Positions 42,956 through 51,947 of a DNA stretch of 56,756 nt are shown piece by piece. The position numbers and the translations under genes are program-made. This DNA is from Clostridia bacterium (GTDB lineage Bacteria > Bacillota > Clostridia > Oscillospirales > Acutalibacteraceae), in the NCBI GenBank assembly GCA_024404195.1, contig JAKSQJ010000003.1:1-56756 (forward strand), written 5' to 3'. Position 1 is the stretch's first letter, and each line of letters starts with the position of its first letter. The notes below the pieces were generated by a model. It was not told the DNA's origin, ran no database searches, and worked only from the letters and a program-made list of their open reading frames with translations.

Positions 42956-43788
42956 CATTTTCTCCTTATTTTTGTTAAATAATCTATGAAATCGGCTACT
43001 GCGCCGTTTTCTGCGTTGGTTGTTAAATAATTTGCCGCTTTTAACACCTCGTCAGGTGAATTCTTGGGTGCGGCGCTTATATCGGCAATATTTAACATAT
43101 CAATATCGTTAAAATAATCGCCTATTGCGAACAAATTACCCTTCTTTATATCATAAAACCCTGCCGCTTTTTGAACACCGGCGGATTTTGTAACACCTAT
43201 TGGCATTTGCTCAATATAGTTGCGCTTTTTACCGTAAATAGTAACACTCGTATCAACAAATCGGCAACTGTTCGGAATTTTTTCTATTAAATCCCTTAAA
43301 CGCTTGTTATCTTCCTGAGAGTTTTGCATATAAATTATCTTATTGAGCGATACATTTTCTATCTGCTCTTTAGTATAAACAACACTCGGTAAATCCTCAT
43401 AGGTTTCGTGGTCATCGGTTTCTTTTGTTTTAGTATAAACACCGACATTTTTTCGGTAATGAATTTCAATTCCTATTTCGGGAAATGCCTCTTTTACCCT
43501 ATACATAACCTCGTAATCGGACTTGTCTATTCTCGTTTCAAAAAGGATTTTTTCCCGATTATAGTCATAAACCATACCGCCGTTTGACAAAACCGCCGCC
43601 GAAATGCAGTCAATCTTATCGGTAACCGAACTGACCGCTCCTATTGTTCTTCCGGTTGCAAGAGCGAAAATTCCGCCGTTTTCGGTAAAAAATTTGATTT
43701 TGTCAATATTATTTTGCGGAATAACACCGTCAACCAATAATGTTCCGTCAACATCACAAGCCAAAAGGCAACCTTCAAAAAGTTTCAC
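42955..43788 (-). CDS. Cof-type HAD-superfamily phosphatase
   Basis: A 277-residue haloacid dehalogenase phosphatase of the Cof/YbhA type (subclass IIB). The nucleophile motif is CDVDGTLLVDG (about 11-21), motif II lies in LATGRTI, and motif IV is AIGDYFNDIDML (about 222-233). A cap domain spans about 85-185. Such enzymes hydrolyse sugar phosphates or flavin and other small phosphates; the substrate is not readable. The start is GTG 43788, overlapping the rluD-like stop as GTGA. It lies between the pseudouridine synthase and transketolase genes. Confidence 0.9.
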   Translation of the reverse strand: MKLFEGCLLACDVDGTLLVDGVIPQNNIDKIKFFTENGGIFALATGRTIGAVSSVTDKIDCISAAVLSNGGMVYDYNREKILFETRIDKSDYEVMYRVKEAFPEIGIEIHYRKNVGVYTKTKETDDHETYEDLPSVVYTKEQIENVSLNKIIYMQNSQEDNKRLRDLIEKIPNSCRFVDTSVTIYGKKRNYIEQMPIGVTKSAGVQKAAGFYDIKKGNLFAIGDYFNDIDMLNIADISAAPKNSPDEVLKAANYLTTNAENGAVADFIDYLTKIRRK

Positions 43789-44699
43789 GCCCTACCGCTC
43801 CTGCACTTTTCCAAAAATTTTATAAAATATTCGGGCAATTCGCTTTCAAACTCCATTTTTTTGCCGTTTGGGTGAACAAACCCTAAATGCTTTGCATGAA
43901 GGCACTGTCCCGAAAGCTCCGAAATGACCTTTTTAGGCCCGTAAACATCGTCCCCTGCAACGGGGTGGCCGATATAAGCCATATGCACCCTTATCTGATG
44001 AGTTCTGCCCGTTTCAAGCTTCAAGCGAACATGGGTGAAATTACCGAAACGCTCTAAAACGGTAAAATGAGTAACCGCTTCTTTACTGTTTTTATCGGTA
44101 ACCGCCATTTGTTTGCGCTTTACGGGATGCCTTCCTATCGGCGCATCAACCGTTCCGCTGTCTTCTTTTATATTACCGTAAACTACCGCCTCATATTCTC
44201 TTTGAAAACTATGCTCTTTTATTTGTTCGCTTAAACAAATATGGGCGTCATCGTTTTTGGCTATCATTAAAAGTCCGCTGGTGTTTTTATCAATTCTATG
44301 GACTATTCCCGGACGCAAAACACCGTTTATTCCCGAAAGAGAATTACCGCAATGATACATAACGGCATTGACAAGCGTTCCGCTTTCATTACCTGCGGCA
44401 GGATGAACAACCATTGCCTTCGGCTTATTGACAACGAGCAAATCGTTATCCTCATAAACTATTGAAAGAGGGATATTCTGCGGCTCTAAATCATACTCTA
44501 CGGCATCAAAAACCGTTATTTCTATTTTATCGCCCGATTTTAACTTTTGCTTTTTATTGGCGATTTTGCCGTTTACCAAAACGCCCTCTTCCTCGCAAAG
44601 CTTTGTTGCTCTTGAACGGGACATATCGGTATTTTCGGTAATATAAGCATCAAGACGGCAACCGTTTTCGCCGTCAAATATAAGCTCAATCTTCTCCAT
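43785..44699 (-). CDS. RluA-family pseudouridine synthase (RluD-like)
   Basis: A 304-residue enzyme converting uridines to pseudouridine in 23S rRNA. An S4 domain (about 13-75, LDAYITENTDMSRSRATKL) precedes the catalytic domain with HRIDKNTSGLLMIAK (about 135-149), holding the catalytic aspartate, and GRTHQIRVHMAYIGHPV (about 232-248). Position next to lspA is the same as for Bacillus ylyB and for rluD in many Firmicutes. It starts within the last codons of lspA (14-base overlap). RluD-type specificity (helix 69) is inferred from context only. Confidence 0.93.
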   Translation of the reverse strand: MEKIELIFDGENGCRLDAYITENTDMSRSRATKLCEEEGVLVNGKIANKKQKLKSGDKIEITVFDAVEYDLEPQNIPLSIVYEDNDLLVVNKPKAMVVHPAAGNESGTLVNAVMYHCGNSLSGINGVLRPGIVHRIDKNTSGLLMIAKNDDAHICLSEQIKEHSFQREYEAVVYGNIKEDSGTVDAPIGRHPVKRKQMAVTDKNSKEAVTHFTVLERFGNFTHVRLKLETGRTHQIRVHMAYIGHPVAGDDVYGPKKVISELSGQCLHAKHLGFVHPNGKKMEFESELPEYFIKFLEKCRSGRA

Positions 44700-45198
44700 T
44701 TTCGTCAGCGACCTTATCGGTTTGCTTCTTTTTCTTCATTTCTTTAACAGTATCCAAAACAAAATAAAGTATCAAAAGCCCTGCCCCGATAACAACGGCA
44801 CAATCGGCAACATTAAAGGTCGGAAAATCAATAAACTCGGTATGCAAAAAATCAATAACATAACCGTTTCTGAATATTCGGTCTATCATATTTCCGATTC
44901 CGCCGCTCAAAACAAGGGTTAACGCCCAAAAAAGAAGTTTGCTTTTTCTGCCGAATTTTATAAGAACGAATATTATGACCGCCGTAACAACAGCCGTTAC
45001 CGCAAGTAAAATCCATCTATTTCCGGCAAGAATCCCCCAGGCACCGCCGTTGTTTTCAACAAACGAGAAATTCATTATCCCCTTGATAAACGGCTTATTT
45101 GTCCCGTCCGAAAGATATTTAAGCGCCAAAAGCTTTGTATATTGGTCGGCATCTACTATCATCAAAACAGCGATAACAGCAGTCATATAAGAAAACAT
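44686..45198 (-). CDS. lspA: Lipoprotein signal peptidase II
   Basis: LspA removes signal peptides from prolipoproteins after lipid attachment. The 170-residue membrane protein has four helices (about 4-22, 63-82, 88-108 and 130-152). The catalytic aspartates are in GNMIDRI (about 102-108) and FNVADCAVV (about 127-135), and VDADQYTK and FVENNGGAWG are family motifs. The ATG overlaps the divIVA stop as TGATG. A charged tail with many lysines follows the last helix. A client lipoprotein lies in this window at 26.4-27.7 kb. Confidence 0.96.
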   Translation of the reverse strand: MFSYMTAVIAVLMIVDADQYTKLLALKYLSDGTNKPFIKGIMNFSFVENNGGAWGILAGNRWILLAVTAVVTAVIIFVLIKFGRKSKLLFWALTLVLSGGIGNMIDRIFRNGYVIDFLHTEFIDFPTFNVADCAVVIGAGLLILYFVLDTVKEMKKKKQTDKVADENGED

Positions 45199-45953
45199 CA
45201 GATATTATCCTCGTCAAGCGGTTCGTCTTCGGAAACTTCTTCGGCTGTTTCTTCTGCAACTTCCTGTTCGGCATCGTTTTGGATATCGTCTTCCTTAACC
45301 TCTTGCATTGCCTGCGGCTCTTCTTCCTTCTTTTCGGGATTATAATTATCAACTATGATTTTTGCGGCTTTTTCGGGGTCAAGCTCGGTTGTTGTCTGCA
45401 TTTGAGCAAGAAGTTGAAGATGCTCTTTATATCTGTTTGTAATATCGCTTCTGAAAGCGGTCATTTCGTTCTTTAACGCAACATAAAGCTCCTGCTGTTT
45501 TTTAACGGTCACAACAGCCGCCTGCTCAATAAGCGACTTCTTTTCCTCTGCGTTTTTAATCATTTCGGAAAGCTCTTTTTCAAGACGCTCTTTCTTTTCG
45601 TTTGCTCTTGCGTCAAGCTCATCGGTTATGATTTGACCTTTTTGAGCAATATCGTCAACACTCTTTTGAGCATCGGCAACGATTTCGGAAGATTTTGTCT
45701 TGGCATCTTCAACGATTTGGTCAGCCAATCGCTGAGCGCTTACCAAAACGCTCTGAATACTGCTTTGTGACTGCTCTAAACTTGAAAGTTTACTTTCAAG
45801 CTCGGCAATTTTCTTGTCCTTTTCGGCAGATTCCTTTTCAAACTTTTCATAGTCGGCCTCAACCTTATCAAGAAAAACATCAACCTCGTCCTTCCTGTAA
45901 CCTGCCATACCGTTTGAAAAGGTTACCCCTTTTACATCCTTTGAAGTCAGCAT
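45198..45953 (-). CDS. divIVA: DivIVA domain protein
   Basis: DivIVA senses negative membrane curvature at poles and septa and recruits division or growth proteins. The conserved membrane-binding N-terminus is KGVTFSNGMAGYRKDEVDVFL (split at about 8-28), followed by a long coiled coil (about 30-185). The last 45 residues are an acidic low-complexity tail. At 251 residues it is longer than Bacillus DivIVA (164). AGGAGGAAATAAA precedes the ATG. It lies after sepF and ylmH, the standard division cluster, but ylmG (yggT) is missing. Confidence 0.94.
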   Translation of the reverse strand: MLTSKDVKGVTFSNGMAGYRKDEVDVFLDKVEADYEKFEKESAEKDKKIAELESKLSSLEQSQSSIQSVLVSAQRLADQIVEDAKTKSSEIVADAQKSVDDIAQKGQIITDELDARANEKKERLEKELSEMIKNAEEKKSLIEQAAVVTVKKQQELYVALKNEMTAFRSDITNRYKEHLQLLAQMQTTTELDPEKAAKIIVDNYNPEKKEEEPQAMQEVKEDDIQNDAEQEVAEETAEEVSEDEPLDEDNI

Positions 45954-45964
45954 TTTATTTCCTC

Positions 45965-46699
45965 CTAAATATATTTTTGATAAATAAGTATTACTCGGCC
46001 TTTTTTTGAAAGCGTATCAACCGATACAACATCAAAACGGCCGTTTTTTCTGACGGATATTTTATCACCGTTTTCAATTTTCCGCGTGCATTTATTTGAA
46101 AGAAAGGAATTAACGCTTACCGCATCTTTTTCAATAAGTTCAAGCGCTTTATTTCGGGAAACCGAACAAATCGCCGAAACGATACAGTCAAGCCTAGCGG
46201 AAGCAACCGTAACGGTAAATTCCTGCTTTTTGCTTCTTTCGGGCAACGGCTCATCTGCTCCAACGCAGAGTTTAACGCCGACCCGACCAACCTTTGAAAT
46301 TTCCATAAGGGCATATTTGGCGGCAGTTTTTTCGGCAAAGGCAACACATCTTCCGTCCTCAACCAAAATATCGCCGATTTTTTCACGGGTAAGACCGAGC
46401 GCCATAAGAGAGCCTAAAAAATCACGGTGGGAAAGCTTATCCTGCTTACGGTAGTTAAAGGTTATTGCCGTTATCGGAAAAGAGGGTTTACTATATCCTT
46501 TCGGAGCAACGCACAAAAAGTTGCGAAGCGCATCCTCATATCCTCCGAAAAACCATATTTCGCAATCTTTCCTTTGAAGATACTCCCGACAAATCGCCGC
46601 TTCCGATTCGGATAAAAAGCCCAAAAATCTCGGCGCGGCATTTTGGTCGGACTGACGCAAAATATCGTCAATCCTTGCCGTAAGAAGTTTTTCTTCCAT
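45965..46699 (-). CDS. ylmH: YlmH-like S4-domain RNA-binding protein
   Basis: A 244-residue protein of the YlmH group. The N-terminal region has RFLGFLSESEAAICREYL (about 23-40), the central fold includes FPITAITFNYRKQDKLSHRDFLGSLM (in two parts, about 75-100) and LGLTREKIGDILVEDG, and the C-terminal S4 domain lies at about 168-230 (RLDCIVSAI). Homologues bind the 50S subunit and in Bacillus act in ribosome quality control. Its ATG overlaps the sepF stop as TAATG. Order sepF-ylmH-divIVA is conserved in Firmicutes. Confidence 0.92.
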   Translation of the reverse strand: MEEKLLTARIDDILRQSDQNAAPRFLGFLSESEAAICREYLQRKDCEIWFFGGYEDALRNFLCVAPKGYSKPSFPITAITFNYRKQDKLSHRDFLGSLMALGLTREKIGDILVEDGRCVAFAEKTAAKYALMEISKVGRVGVKLCVGADEPLPERSKKQEFTVTVASARLDCIVSAICSVSRNKALELIEKDAVSVNSFLSNKCTRKIENGDKISVRKNGRFDVVSVDTLSKKGRVILIYQKYI

Positions 46700-47139
46700 T
46701 AAAAATACATTTTTCCGTCGTCAAAATCGTCAAGCATAAGTTCGCCCATAACATCAACATTTCTGGCAACGATAATAAAAGTGCTTACCGCAACCTTTCT
46801 CATATTGCCGTTATTTGCATAGGCAACACCGCTTAAAAAGTCAACTATTCTTCTTGCTTCGTCACGGGCGGCAATTTCAAGGTTAAGAACTACCGTTTTG
46901 CCCTCGTTAAGATGGTCGGCAATTGAACGAACATCATCAAATCTTTCGGGCTTAACAAGAACAACCTGCATAGCGCCCTGAGAAGCTTGCTGACCTGCCT
47001 TCGTTTTTATTAGACGGGGAGTTTCACGCTTTGAAGAAGCGCTTTCGGCTTTAGCGGGCTCAATCTCTTCCTCAATCTCATCGTATTCGTCCTCATCGGG
47101 AATAGTCATAATGTTTTTTATGCTGTCAATAAGTCCCAT
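46699..47139 (-). CDS. sepF: Cell division protein SepF
   Basis: SepF binds FtsZ bundles and the membrane and aligns the Z-ring. The 146 residues have an amphipathic membrane-binding N-terminus (MGLIDSIKNIM), an acidic linker (about 15-50), and the SepF core (about 52-143) with RFDDVRSIADHLNEGKTVVLNL in two parts and DFLSGVAYA. AAGGAGAATAAAAA precedes the ATG. It lies 15 bases after yggS and is coupled to ylmH. ftsA/ftsZ are not in the window. Confidence 0.96.
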   Translation of the reverse strand: MGLIDSIKNIMTIPDEDEYDEIEEEIEPAKAESASSKRETPRLIKTKAGQQASQGAMQVVLVKPERFDDVRSIADHLNEGKTVVLNLEIAARDEARRIVDFLSGVAYANNGNMRKVAVSTFIIVARNVDVMGELMLDDFDDGKMYF

Positions 47140-47154
47140 TTTTTATTCTCCTTT

Positions 47155-47871
47155 TTACTTTTTTGTATAATCTCTTTTGCCGAAAAGGGCGGTGCCGATT
47201 CTGACTATATTTGCGCCGTTTTCAATAGCGCAGGCATAATCGCCCGACATACCCATTGACAAAAAGTCCATACTACTATTATCTATTTTTTTACCTGCAA
47301 TGTCAATAAACAGTTTTTGCATTTTTGAAAAATATTTGATATTCTGCTGCGGTGTTTCACAAATCGGCGGAATTGCCATAAGTCCTCTTACTCTTATACC
47401 CTCAAATTTTGCTATTTCGCGAAGGTTTTCTTCTAATTCTTCCGTCTTAAATCCCGACTTGCTTTCCTCGTCGCCAATATTGACTTCAAGCAAAATATCC
47501 GTGACCTTGTTAAGCTTTAACGAAACCTTTGATATTTCCTTTGCAAGATGCACCGAATCAACCGAATGAATGAGCTCAACAAAGGGAACTATATCCTTGA
47601 CCTTGTTGGTTTGAAGGTGACCGATAAAGTGTCGGTGGCAGGGGGCATAGCCGTCCTTCTTTGAAAGAAATTCCTGAACTCTGTTTTCGCCGATATATTC
47701 TATTCCGCTGTCTATCGCATAATTTATAAGTTCAATATCAACCGTTTTCGTTGCCGCCAAAAGAATAATATCATTTGGGTTTTTCCATGCTTTTTTTGCC
47801 GCTTTTTCAATATTTTCTTTTATTTCGGCAAAATTTCGGTCAAAGTTTTCAGTTAATAATTTTTCCGTCAT
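47155..47871 (-). CDS. PLP homeostasis protein YggS (YlmE)
   Basis: A 238-residue pyridoxal phosphate-binding TIM-barrel protein of the COG0325 group, which balances free PLP and amino-acid pools. The PLP lysine is in LLAATKTVD (about 37-45), with YIGENRVQE (about 58-66), HFIGHLQTNK (about 81-90), and MGMSGDYACAIENGANIVRIG (in two parts, about 206-226). It precedes sepF as in Bacillus (ylmE-ylmF). Its first 23 bases overlap the 3' end of the HlyD-like gene. No catalytic activity is expected. Confidence 0.95.
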   Translation of the reverse strand: MTEKLLTENFDRNFAEIKENIEKAAKKAWKNPNDIILLAATKTVDIELINYAIDSGIEYIGENRVQEFLSKKDGYAPCHRHFIGHLQTNKVKDIVPFVELIHSVDSVHLAKEISKVSLKLNKVTDILLEVNIGDEESKSGFKTEELEENLREIAKFEGIRVRGLMAIPPICETPQQNIKYFSKMQKLFIDIAGKKIDNSSMDFLSMGMSGDYACAIENGANIVRIGTALFGKRDYTKK

Positions 47872-49057
47872 ACCGATTTTTTCCTTTCACAACAACCTCA
47901 TCATAAAGCCGTAAAACCGTTGAGTTTTCAACCTTTTCCTGTTTGCAAATGATAAATTCGTCGGTGCTGTAAATAACATCAACGGGAACGAATTTTAGGG
48001 AAAGTCCGAAAACGACATAAACACCCGTCTTGCCGTCAACGACCCTTAAAGCCGTTTTGCTTAATTTAAGTCCCTTATATTCCTTGCTGATTATATCAAT
48101 ATCGGCACTTCTAAGCGAGGCAAGCTCGCTGTTCATTTCCTGACAGGACATAATAACCGTTGCTTTATCGGAGGTTTTTGAGATATTTATCTTTTCAACC
48201 TCAACCGATAATTCGGCATTGTTGCGGACCTTCGTCTTTACCAAAAGCTCGTCGCCCACAACATACTTTGATGCCTGACTGATGGAAACATTAGCCGCCA
48301 AACACCAATCATAATCCGAAACGATTTTTCCGATAGCGTTTTGCGCCGGTGTTTCCGGCTTTAATTTTTCTATGCGTTCGGGGGTAAGCTCGTCTAAATT
48401 GTTTACGGAAAGCAAATTCTCGTAACCGTCAACCGTTGAAACAAAATAGCCCGATATATCGGCTTTTACCGTTCTTATCGGTGTCGGCAACGATTTTGAA
48501 AGGTCGGATTTTTCGCTTTTAAGTTGATTTAGGCGATTTCCGAAATCAACGGTTTCTCCCGTAAGAAAAAGCTTTCGGTTTATGGCAAATAAAAGGTCAT
48601 TTTCGCAAGAATATGCGTTGGTGAAATTTCCGCCCGAACAGTTGCCGATAAACCTGTTTACCGAATCGGTAACCTCTTGATTTATTAGCGTTATATCGGC
48701 GGCGGCGGTATCATTATACCCCGTAAGTTCTTCCATATCTTTAATGCTTTCGTTAAGGGATTCTAATCTGCTTACGGTCAGCGAATCGGTATCGTTTCCG
48801 TAAACATTTGCCAAAACACCGCCCTTTGAAACACGGTTACCGTTTTGGATAAGGAAGTGATGCGAACCGCCTGCATCGGAAGTTACAACCGTTTCCTGAC
48901 GGACTATAACGGCATGCGCCTTAATGCCCTCGTCGGCAACATAATATTCCGCATTTTCGGTTTTAACAGGCGTATAAAAATATGAATATGCCTGATGTAT
49001 TCCGAAAGCTATGGCAATAAACAGTATCAACCATTTCCAAAAGCCACGCTTTTTCAA
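47849..49057 (-). CDS. HlyD-like membrane-anchored protein of the division cluster
   Basis: A 402-residue protein with a basic head, one helix (about 8-27) and a large extracytoplasmic part. The region after the helix (EYYVADEGIKAHAVIVRQETVV, in two parts) and the NGNRVSKGGVLANVYG motif are like the half-lipoyl segment of HlyD/RND adaptors, and the end returns to a beta-rich form (VVDGKTGVYVVFG). I find no transporter beside it. The start is TTG 49057 with GGGAGG eight bases before, overlapping the miaA stop. A gene of this kind before yggS-sepF is common in Clostridia; its role is unknown. Confidence 0.78.
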   Translation of the reverse strand: MKKRGFWKWLILFIAIAFGIHQAYSYFYTPVKTENAEYYVADEGIKAHAVIVRQETVVTSDAGGSHHFLIQNGNRVSKGGVLANVYGNDTDSLTVSRLESLNESIKDMEELTGYNDTAAADITLINQEVTDSVNRFIGNCSGGNFTNAYSCENDLLFAINRKLFLTGETVDFGNRLNQLKSEKSDLSKSLPTPIRTVKADISGYFVSTVDGYENLLSVNNLDELTPERIEKLKPETPAQNAIGKIVSDYDWCLAANVSISQASKYVVGDELLVKTKVRNNAELSVEVEKINISKTSDKATVIMSCQEMNSELASLRSADIDIISKEYKGLKLSKTALRVVDGKTGVYVVFGLSLKFVPVDVIYSTDEFIICKQEKVENSTVLRLYDEVVVKGKNRYDGKIIN

Positions 49058-49989
49058 GGCAGGTTCCTCCCTTCAAGTATTTTCTTTGCATCTTCAAAAA
49101 TATCTTCGCTTAAATCGGGGAAAACCCAATTTATATCCTCGCTTTTGTTAAACCAGGTAAGCTGCCGTTTGGCATACCTTCTTGTTTGTTGTTTTAGGTT
49201 TTCAACCGCTTCTTCAAGGGAAATTTCGCCCTTAAAATAAGGGAATATCTCCTTATGACCGATAGCGGCAAAACCGGCTGTTTTTGAGTTTGCTTTATTA
49301 AAAAACGATTTTGCTTCATCAACAAGTCCGTTTTGAAGCATTATATCAACACGCTTGTTTATTCGCTCATAAAGCTTTTGTCGGTCATCAAACTTTATGC
49401 CGATTTTTATAAATTCATAGGGCGATTCGGTTTTTCTTGAATTTTCGTATTGCTCACTTACGGTAACACCGCAGTTTTCGTATAATTCAAGCGCCCTGAC
49501 AAGCCGCTTTTTATCATTAGGCGATATTCTTTCGGCAGCGGCGGCATCAATTTCTTTAAGTTTAGCGTGAAAATTTTCCGCGCCGTTTTCATCATACTCT
49601 TTTTCAAGCCGACGGCGGACATTTTCGTCAAAATCTTCCTCTTGATATGTAAGATTATTAACTACCGAGTCAACATAAAGTCCCGTTCCGCCGACAATAA
49701 TCGGGGTTTTGCCCCTTTTTAAGATTTCGCTGATTTTTTCAAGCGCCAACTCCTGATATCTTGCAACGGTCAGTTGGTCAAGCGGGTCTAAAAACTCCAA
49801 CAAATGATGAACAACACCCTGCCGCTCTTTAATATCGGGAACGGCGGAAGCTATCGGCATACCCTTATAAACCTGCATTGAATCGGCGGAAATAACCTCG
49901 CCGTTTAAATATTTTGCTACCAAAATTCCCAATGCGGTTTTTCCGCTTGCGGTCGGTCCTACTATACAAACTACCTTCGGTTTATCCAT
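49054..49989 (-). CDS. miaA: tRNA dimethylallyltransferase
   Basis: MiaA adds a dimethylallyl group to A37 of tRNAs reading UNN codons, the step before MiaB. The 311 residues have the P-loop GPTASGKTALG (about 11-21), ISADSMQVYKGM (about 34-45), VGGTGLYVDSV (about 98-108) and the C-terminal QTRRYAKRQLTWF (about 272-284). It is coupled to mutL (TAATG overlap). hfq, its frequent neighbour, is absent. MiaB, acting on its product, is first in the same transcript. Confidence 0.97.
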   Translation of the reverse strand: MDKPKVVCIVGPTASGKTALGILVAKYLNGEVISADSMQVYKGMPIASAVPDIKERQGVVHHLLEFLDPLDQLTVARYQELALEKISEILKRGKTPIIVGGTGLYVDSVVNNLTYQEEDFDENVRRRLEKEYDENGAENFHAKLKEIDAAAAERISPNDKKRLVRALELYENCGVTVSEQYENSRKTESPYEFIKIGIKFDDRQKLYERINKRVDIMLQNGLVDEAKSFFNKANSKTAGFAAIGHKEIFPYFKGEISLEEAVENLKQQTRRYAKRQLTWFNKSEDINWVFPDLSEDIFEDAKKILEGRNLP

Positions 49990-51914
49990 TAAACTATTCT
50001 TCCAAACTGTTTTTCTATTTCTCTTTTTGAAAGCTTAAATGCAACGGGGCGACCGTGGGGGCAATACATTATTTCTTTATCCGCCAAAACGGTTTTTGCA
50101 AGATTTTCAAGCTCCGCTTTGGTGGTAATATTTCCGCCCTTTATTGCCGCTTTGCAGGCAACCGTATGATAAATCCTGTCAAGTTTTTCGCTTTCGGGAA
50201 TACCTTTTAGCAAAATGTTTTTAGCGGCTTCGGTTACCATATCGGCAACATCCTCGCTAAACAGCATTGCAGGAACGGCACGGACAAGAACGGTTGCATT
50301 TCCGAAGTCCTCAATATCAAATCCCGCCTTTGAAAGAAGCGGAAGATTTTGCAAAACCGCATCAAATTCCTCTCTGCCCAACCTGACATTAACGGGCAAA
50401 AGCAGTTGTTGACTCTCGTTTACCGCCTCGGATTTAAGACGGTTAAAGTTTATTCGCTCATGGGCGGCATGTTTATCAATAAGATAAATACTATCATCCA
50501 TTTCGGCGATAATATAGGTTGAAAACGCCTCACCGATAAATTTGGGTTCGCTTGAAAAATCCACCGCACTGTCAATATCAACGGTCTTTTTCTCTATGGC
50601 GGGCTCTTTTGGCAAATCCTTTTGGATTTCGGTCGGTTTTTCGTCAACCTTGATATTTACATCAACGCTTTTCGTTTTTTCAAGATATTCTTTAACATCT
50701 TTTCGCTCAAAAAACGGGGTGTTGTCGCTTCTAAATACAACGCTGGTTTCGCTCTCGTTATTTTTGTTAACAACAGGTTTTTCCGTCGGCTTTTGTGTCG
50801 GCTTTGTCAAACCGTATGCCTTTTCGGCAGGTGTCGGCGGAATTTTCGCAACCTCCTGCCTATATTCCTCTGCGGACATTCTGCCGAAAGAAGTGTTCTT
50901 TTTATTAAGTATTATCTCGGGTCTTGTATCTTTTGCGACAATAGCATTCTTAACGGCAATATAAACCGCATCAAAAATCCTCTTTTCATCGGAAAATCTG
51001 ACCTGCGTTTTGGCAGGGTGAACATTAACATCAACCGTTTCAAACGGAATATCAATATTTAGGATAAATGCAGGATATTTTCCTACCATTGCGCTGTTTT
51101 TATATGCCTGTTCAACCGCCGCCATAACGGTATTTGACTGAACATATCTTCCGTTTAAGAAAACATACTGAACGGCTCTTGACTTGCGGCAAAATGCAGG
51201 TTTGCAGATATAACCCGAAACACTTACGGGACCGCCTGCTTCAAGAGAAATGAGGGTTGAGGCAATTTCTCTGCCCAATACACTGTAAATTGCGGAAAAT
51301 AACTTTCCGTCACCCGAAGTATTAAGGGCAATTTTTTCGTCCTTTATAAGCTTAAAGGCAATTTCGGGATGGGATATGGCTATTCTTTCAAAAACCGCCG
51401 CAACATAGTTGCCCTCGGTAATGTCTTTTTTAAGAAATTTCATTCTTGCGGGGGTGTTATAAAAAATATCACGGACAATTATAGTCGTTCCGTCGGGACA
51501 GCCGTTTTCCTCGTAAAGCTTTTCCTCGCCGCCCTCAATGATATAATGAGTTCCGAAAACATCGTCCTTTTGCTTTGTAAACATCTCGGTTTTTGAAACG
51601 ACGCTTGTTGCGGCAAGTGCCTCGCCCCTGAATCCCAAAGACGAAATCCTTTCAAGGTCGGCGGTAGTTCTTATTTTGCTCGTTGCGTGGCGCAAAAATG
51701 CCGTCGGCACATCGTCAAACGCTATTCCGCAACCGTCATCGGTAACACGGATATACAAAATGCCGCCCCTTTGAATTTCAAGGGTTATATGTTTGGCGCC
51801 TGCGTCAATAGAGTTTTCAACAAGCTCTTTTACAACCGAGGCAGGCCGCTCAACAACCTCACCTGCGGCAATAAGCTCCGCCATTTCTTTCGGCAACAAA
51901 TTTATTTTCGGCAT
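49989..51914 (-). CDS. mutL: DNA mismatch repair protein MutL
   Basis: MutL couples MutS mismatch recognition to strand cleavage. The 641 residues have an N-terminal GHKL ATPase (about 1-330; AAGEVVERPASVVKELVENS, then DDGCGI and LGFRGEAL), a poorly conserved Pro/Lys/Glu linker (about 335-440) and a dimerisation domain. The latent endonuclease motif is DKHAAHERINF (about 485), with CPHGRPVAF near the end, as in organisms without MutH. It follows mutS by 33 bases. AAGGCGGTGAAAAA precedes the ATG. Confidence 0.97.
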   Translation of the reverse strand: MPKINLLPKEMAELIAAGEVVERPASVVKELVENSIDAGAKHITLEIQRGGILYIRVTDDGCGIAFDDVPTAFLRHATSKIRTTADLERISSLGFRGEALAATSVVSKTEMFTKQKDDVFGTHYIIEGGEEKLYEENGCPDGTTIIVRDIFYNTPARMKFLKKDITEGNYVAAVFERIAISHPEIAFKLIKDEKIALNTSGDGKLFSAIYSVLGREIASTLISLEAGGPVSVSGYICKPAFCRKSRAVQYVFLNGRYVQSNTVMAAVEQAYKNSAMVGKYPAFILNIDIPFETVDVNVHPAKTQVRFSDEKRIFDAVYIAVKNAIVAKDTRPEIILNKKNTSFGRMSAEEYRQEVAKIPPTPAEKAYGLTKPTQKPTEKPVVNKNNESETSVVFRSDNTPFFERKDVKEYLEKTKSVDVNIKVDEKPTEIQKDLPKEPAIEKKTVDIDSAVDFSSEPKFIGEAFSTYIIAEMDDSIYLIDKHAAHERINFNRLKSEAVNESQQLLLPVNVRLGREEFDAVLQNLPLLSKAGFDIEDFGNATVLVRAVPAMLFSEDVADMVTEAAKNILLKGIPESEKLDRIYHTVACKAAIKGGNITTKAELENLAKTVLADKEIMYCPHGRPVAFKLSKREIEKQFGRIV

Positions 51915-51947
51915 TTTTTCACCGCCTTTACCTTTTACTTACAAAAA

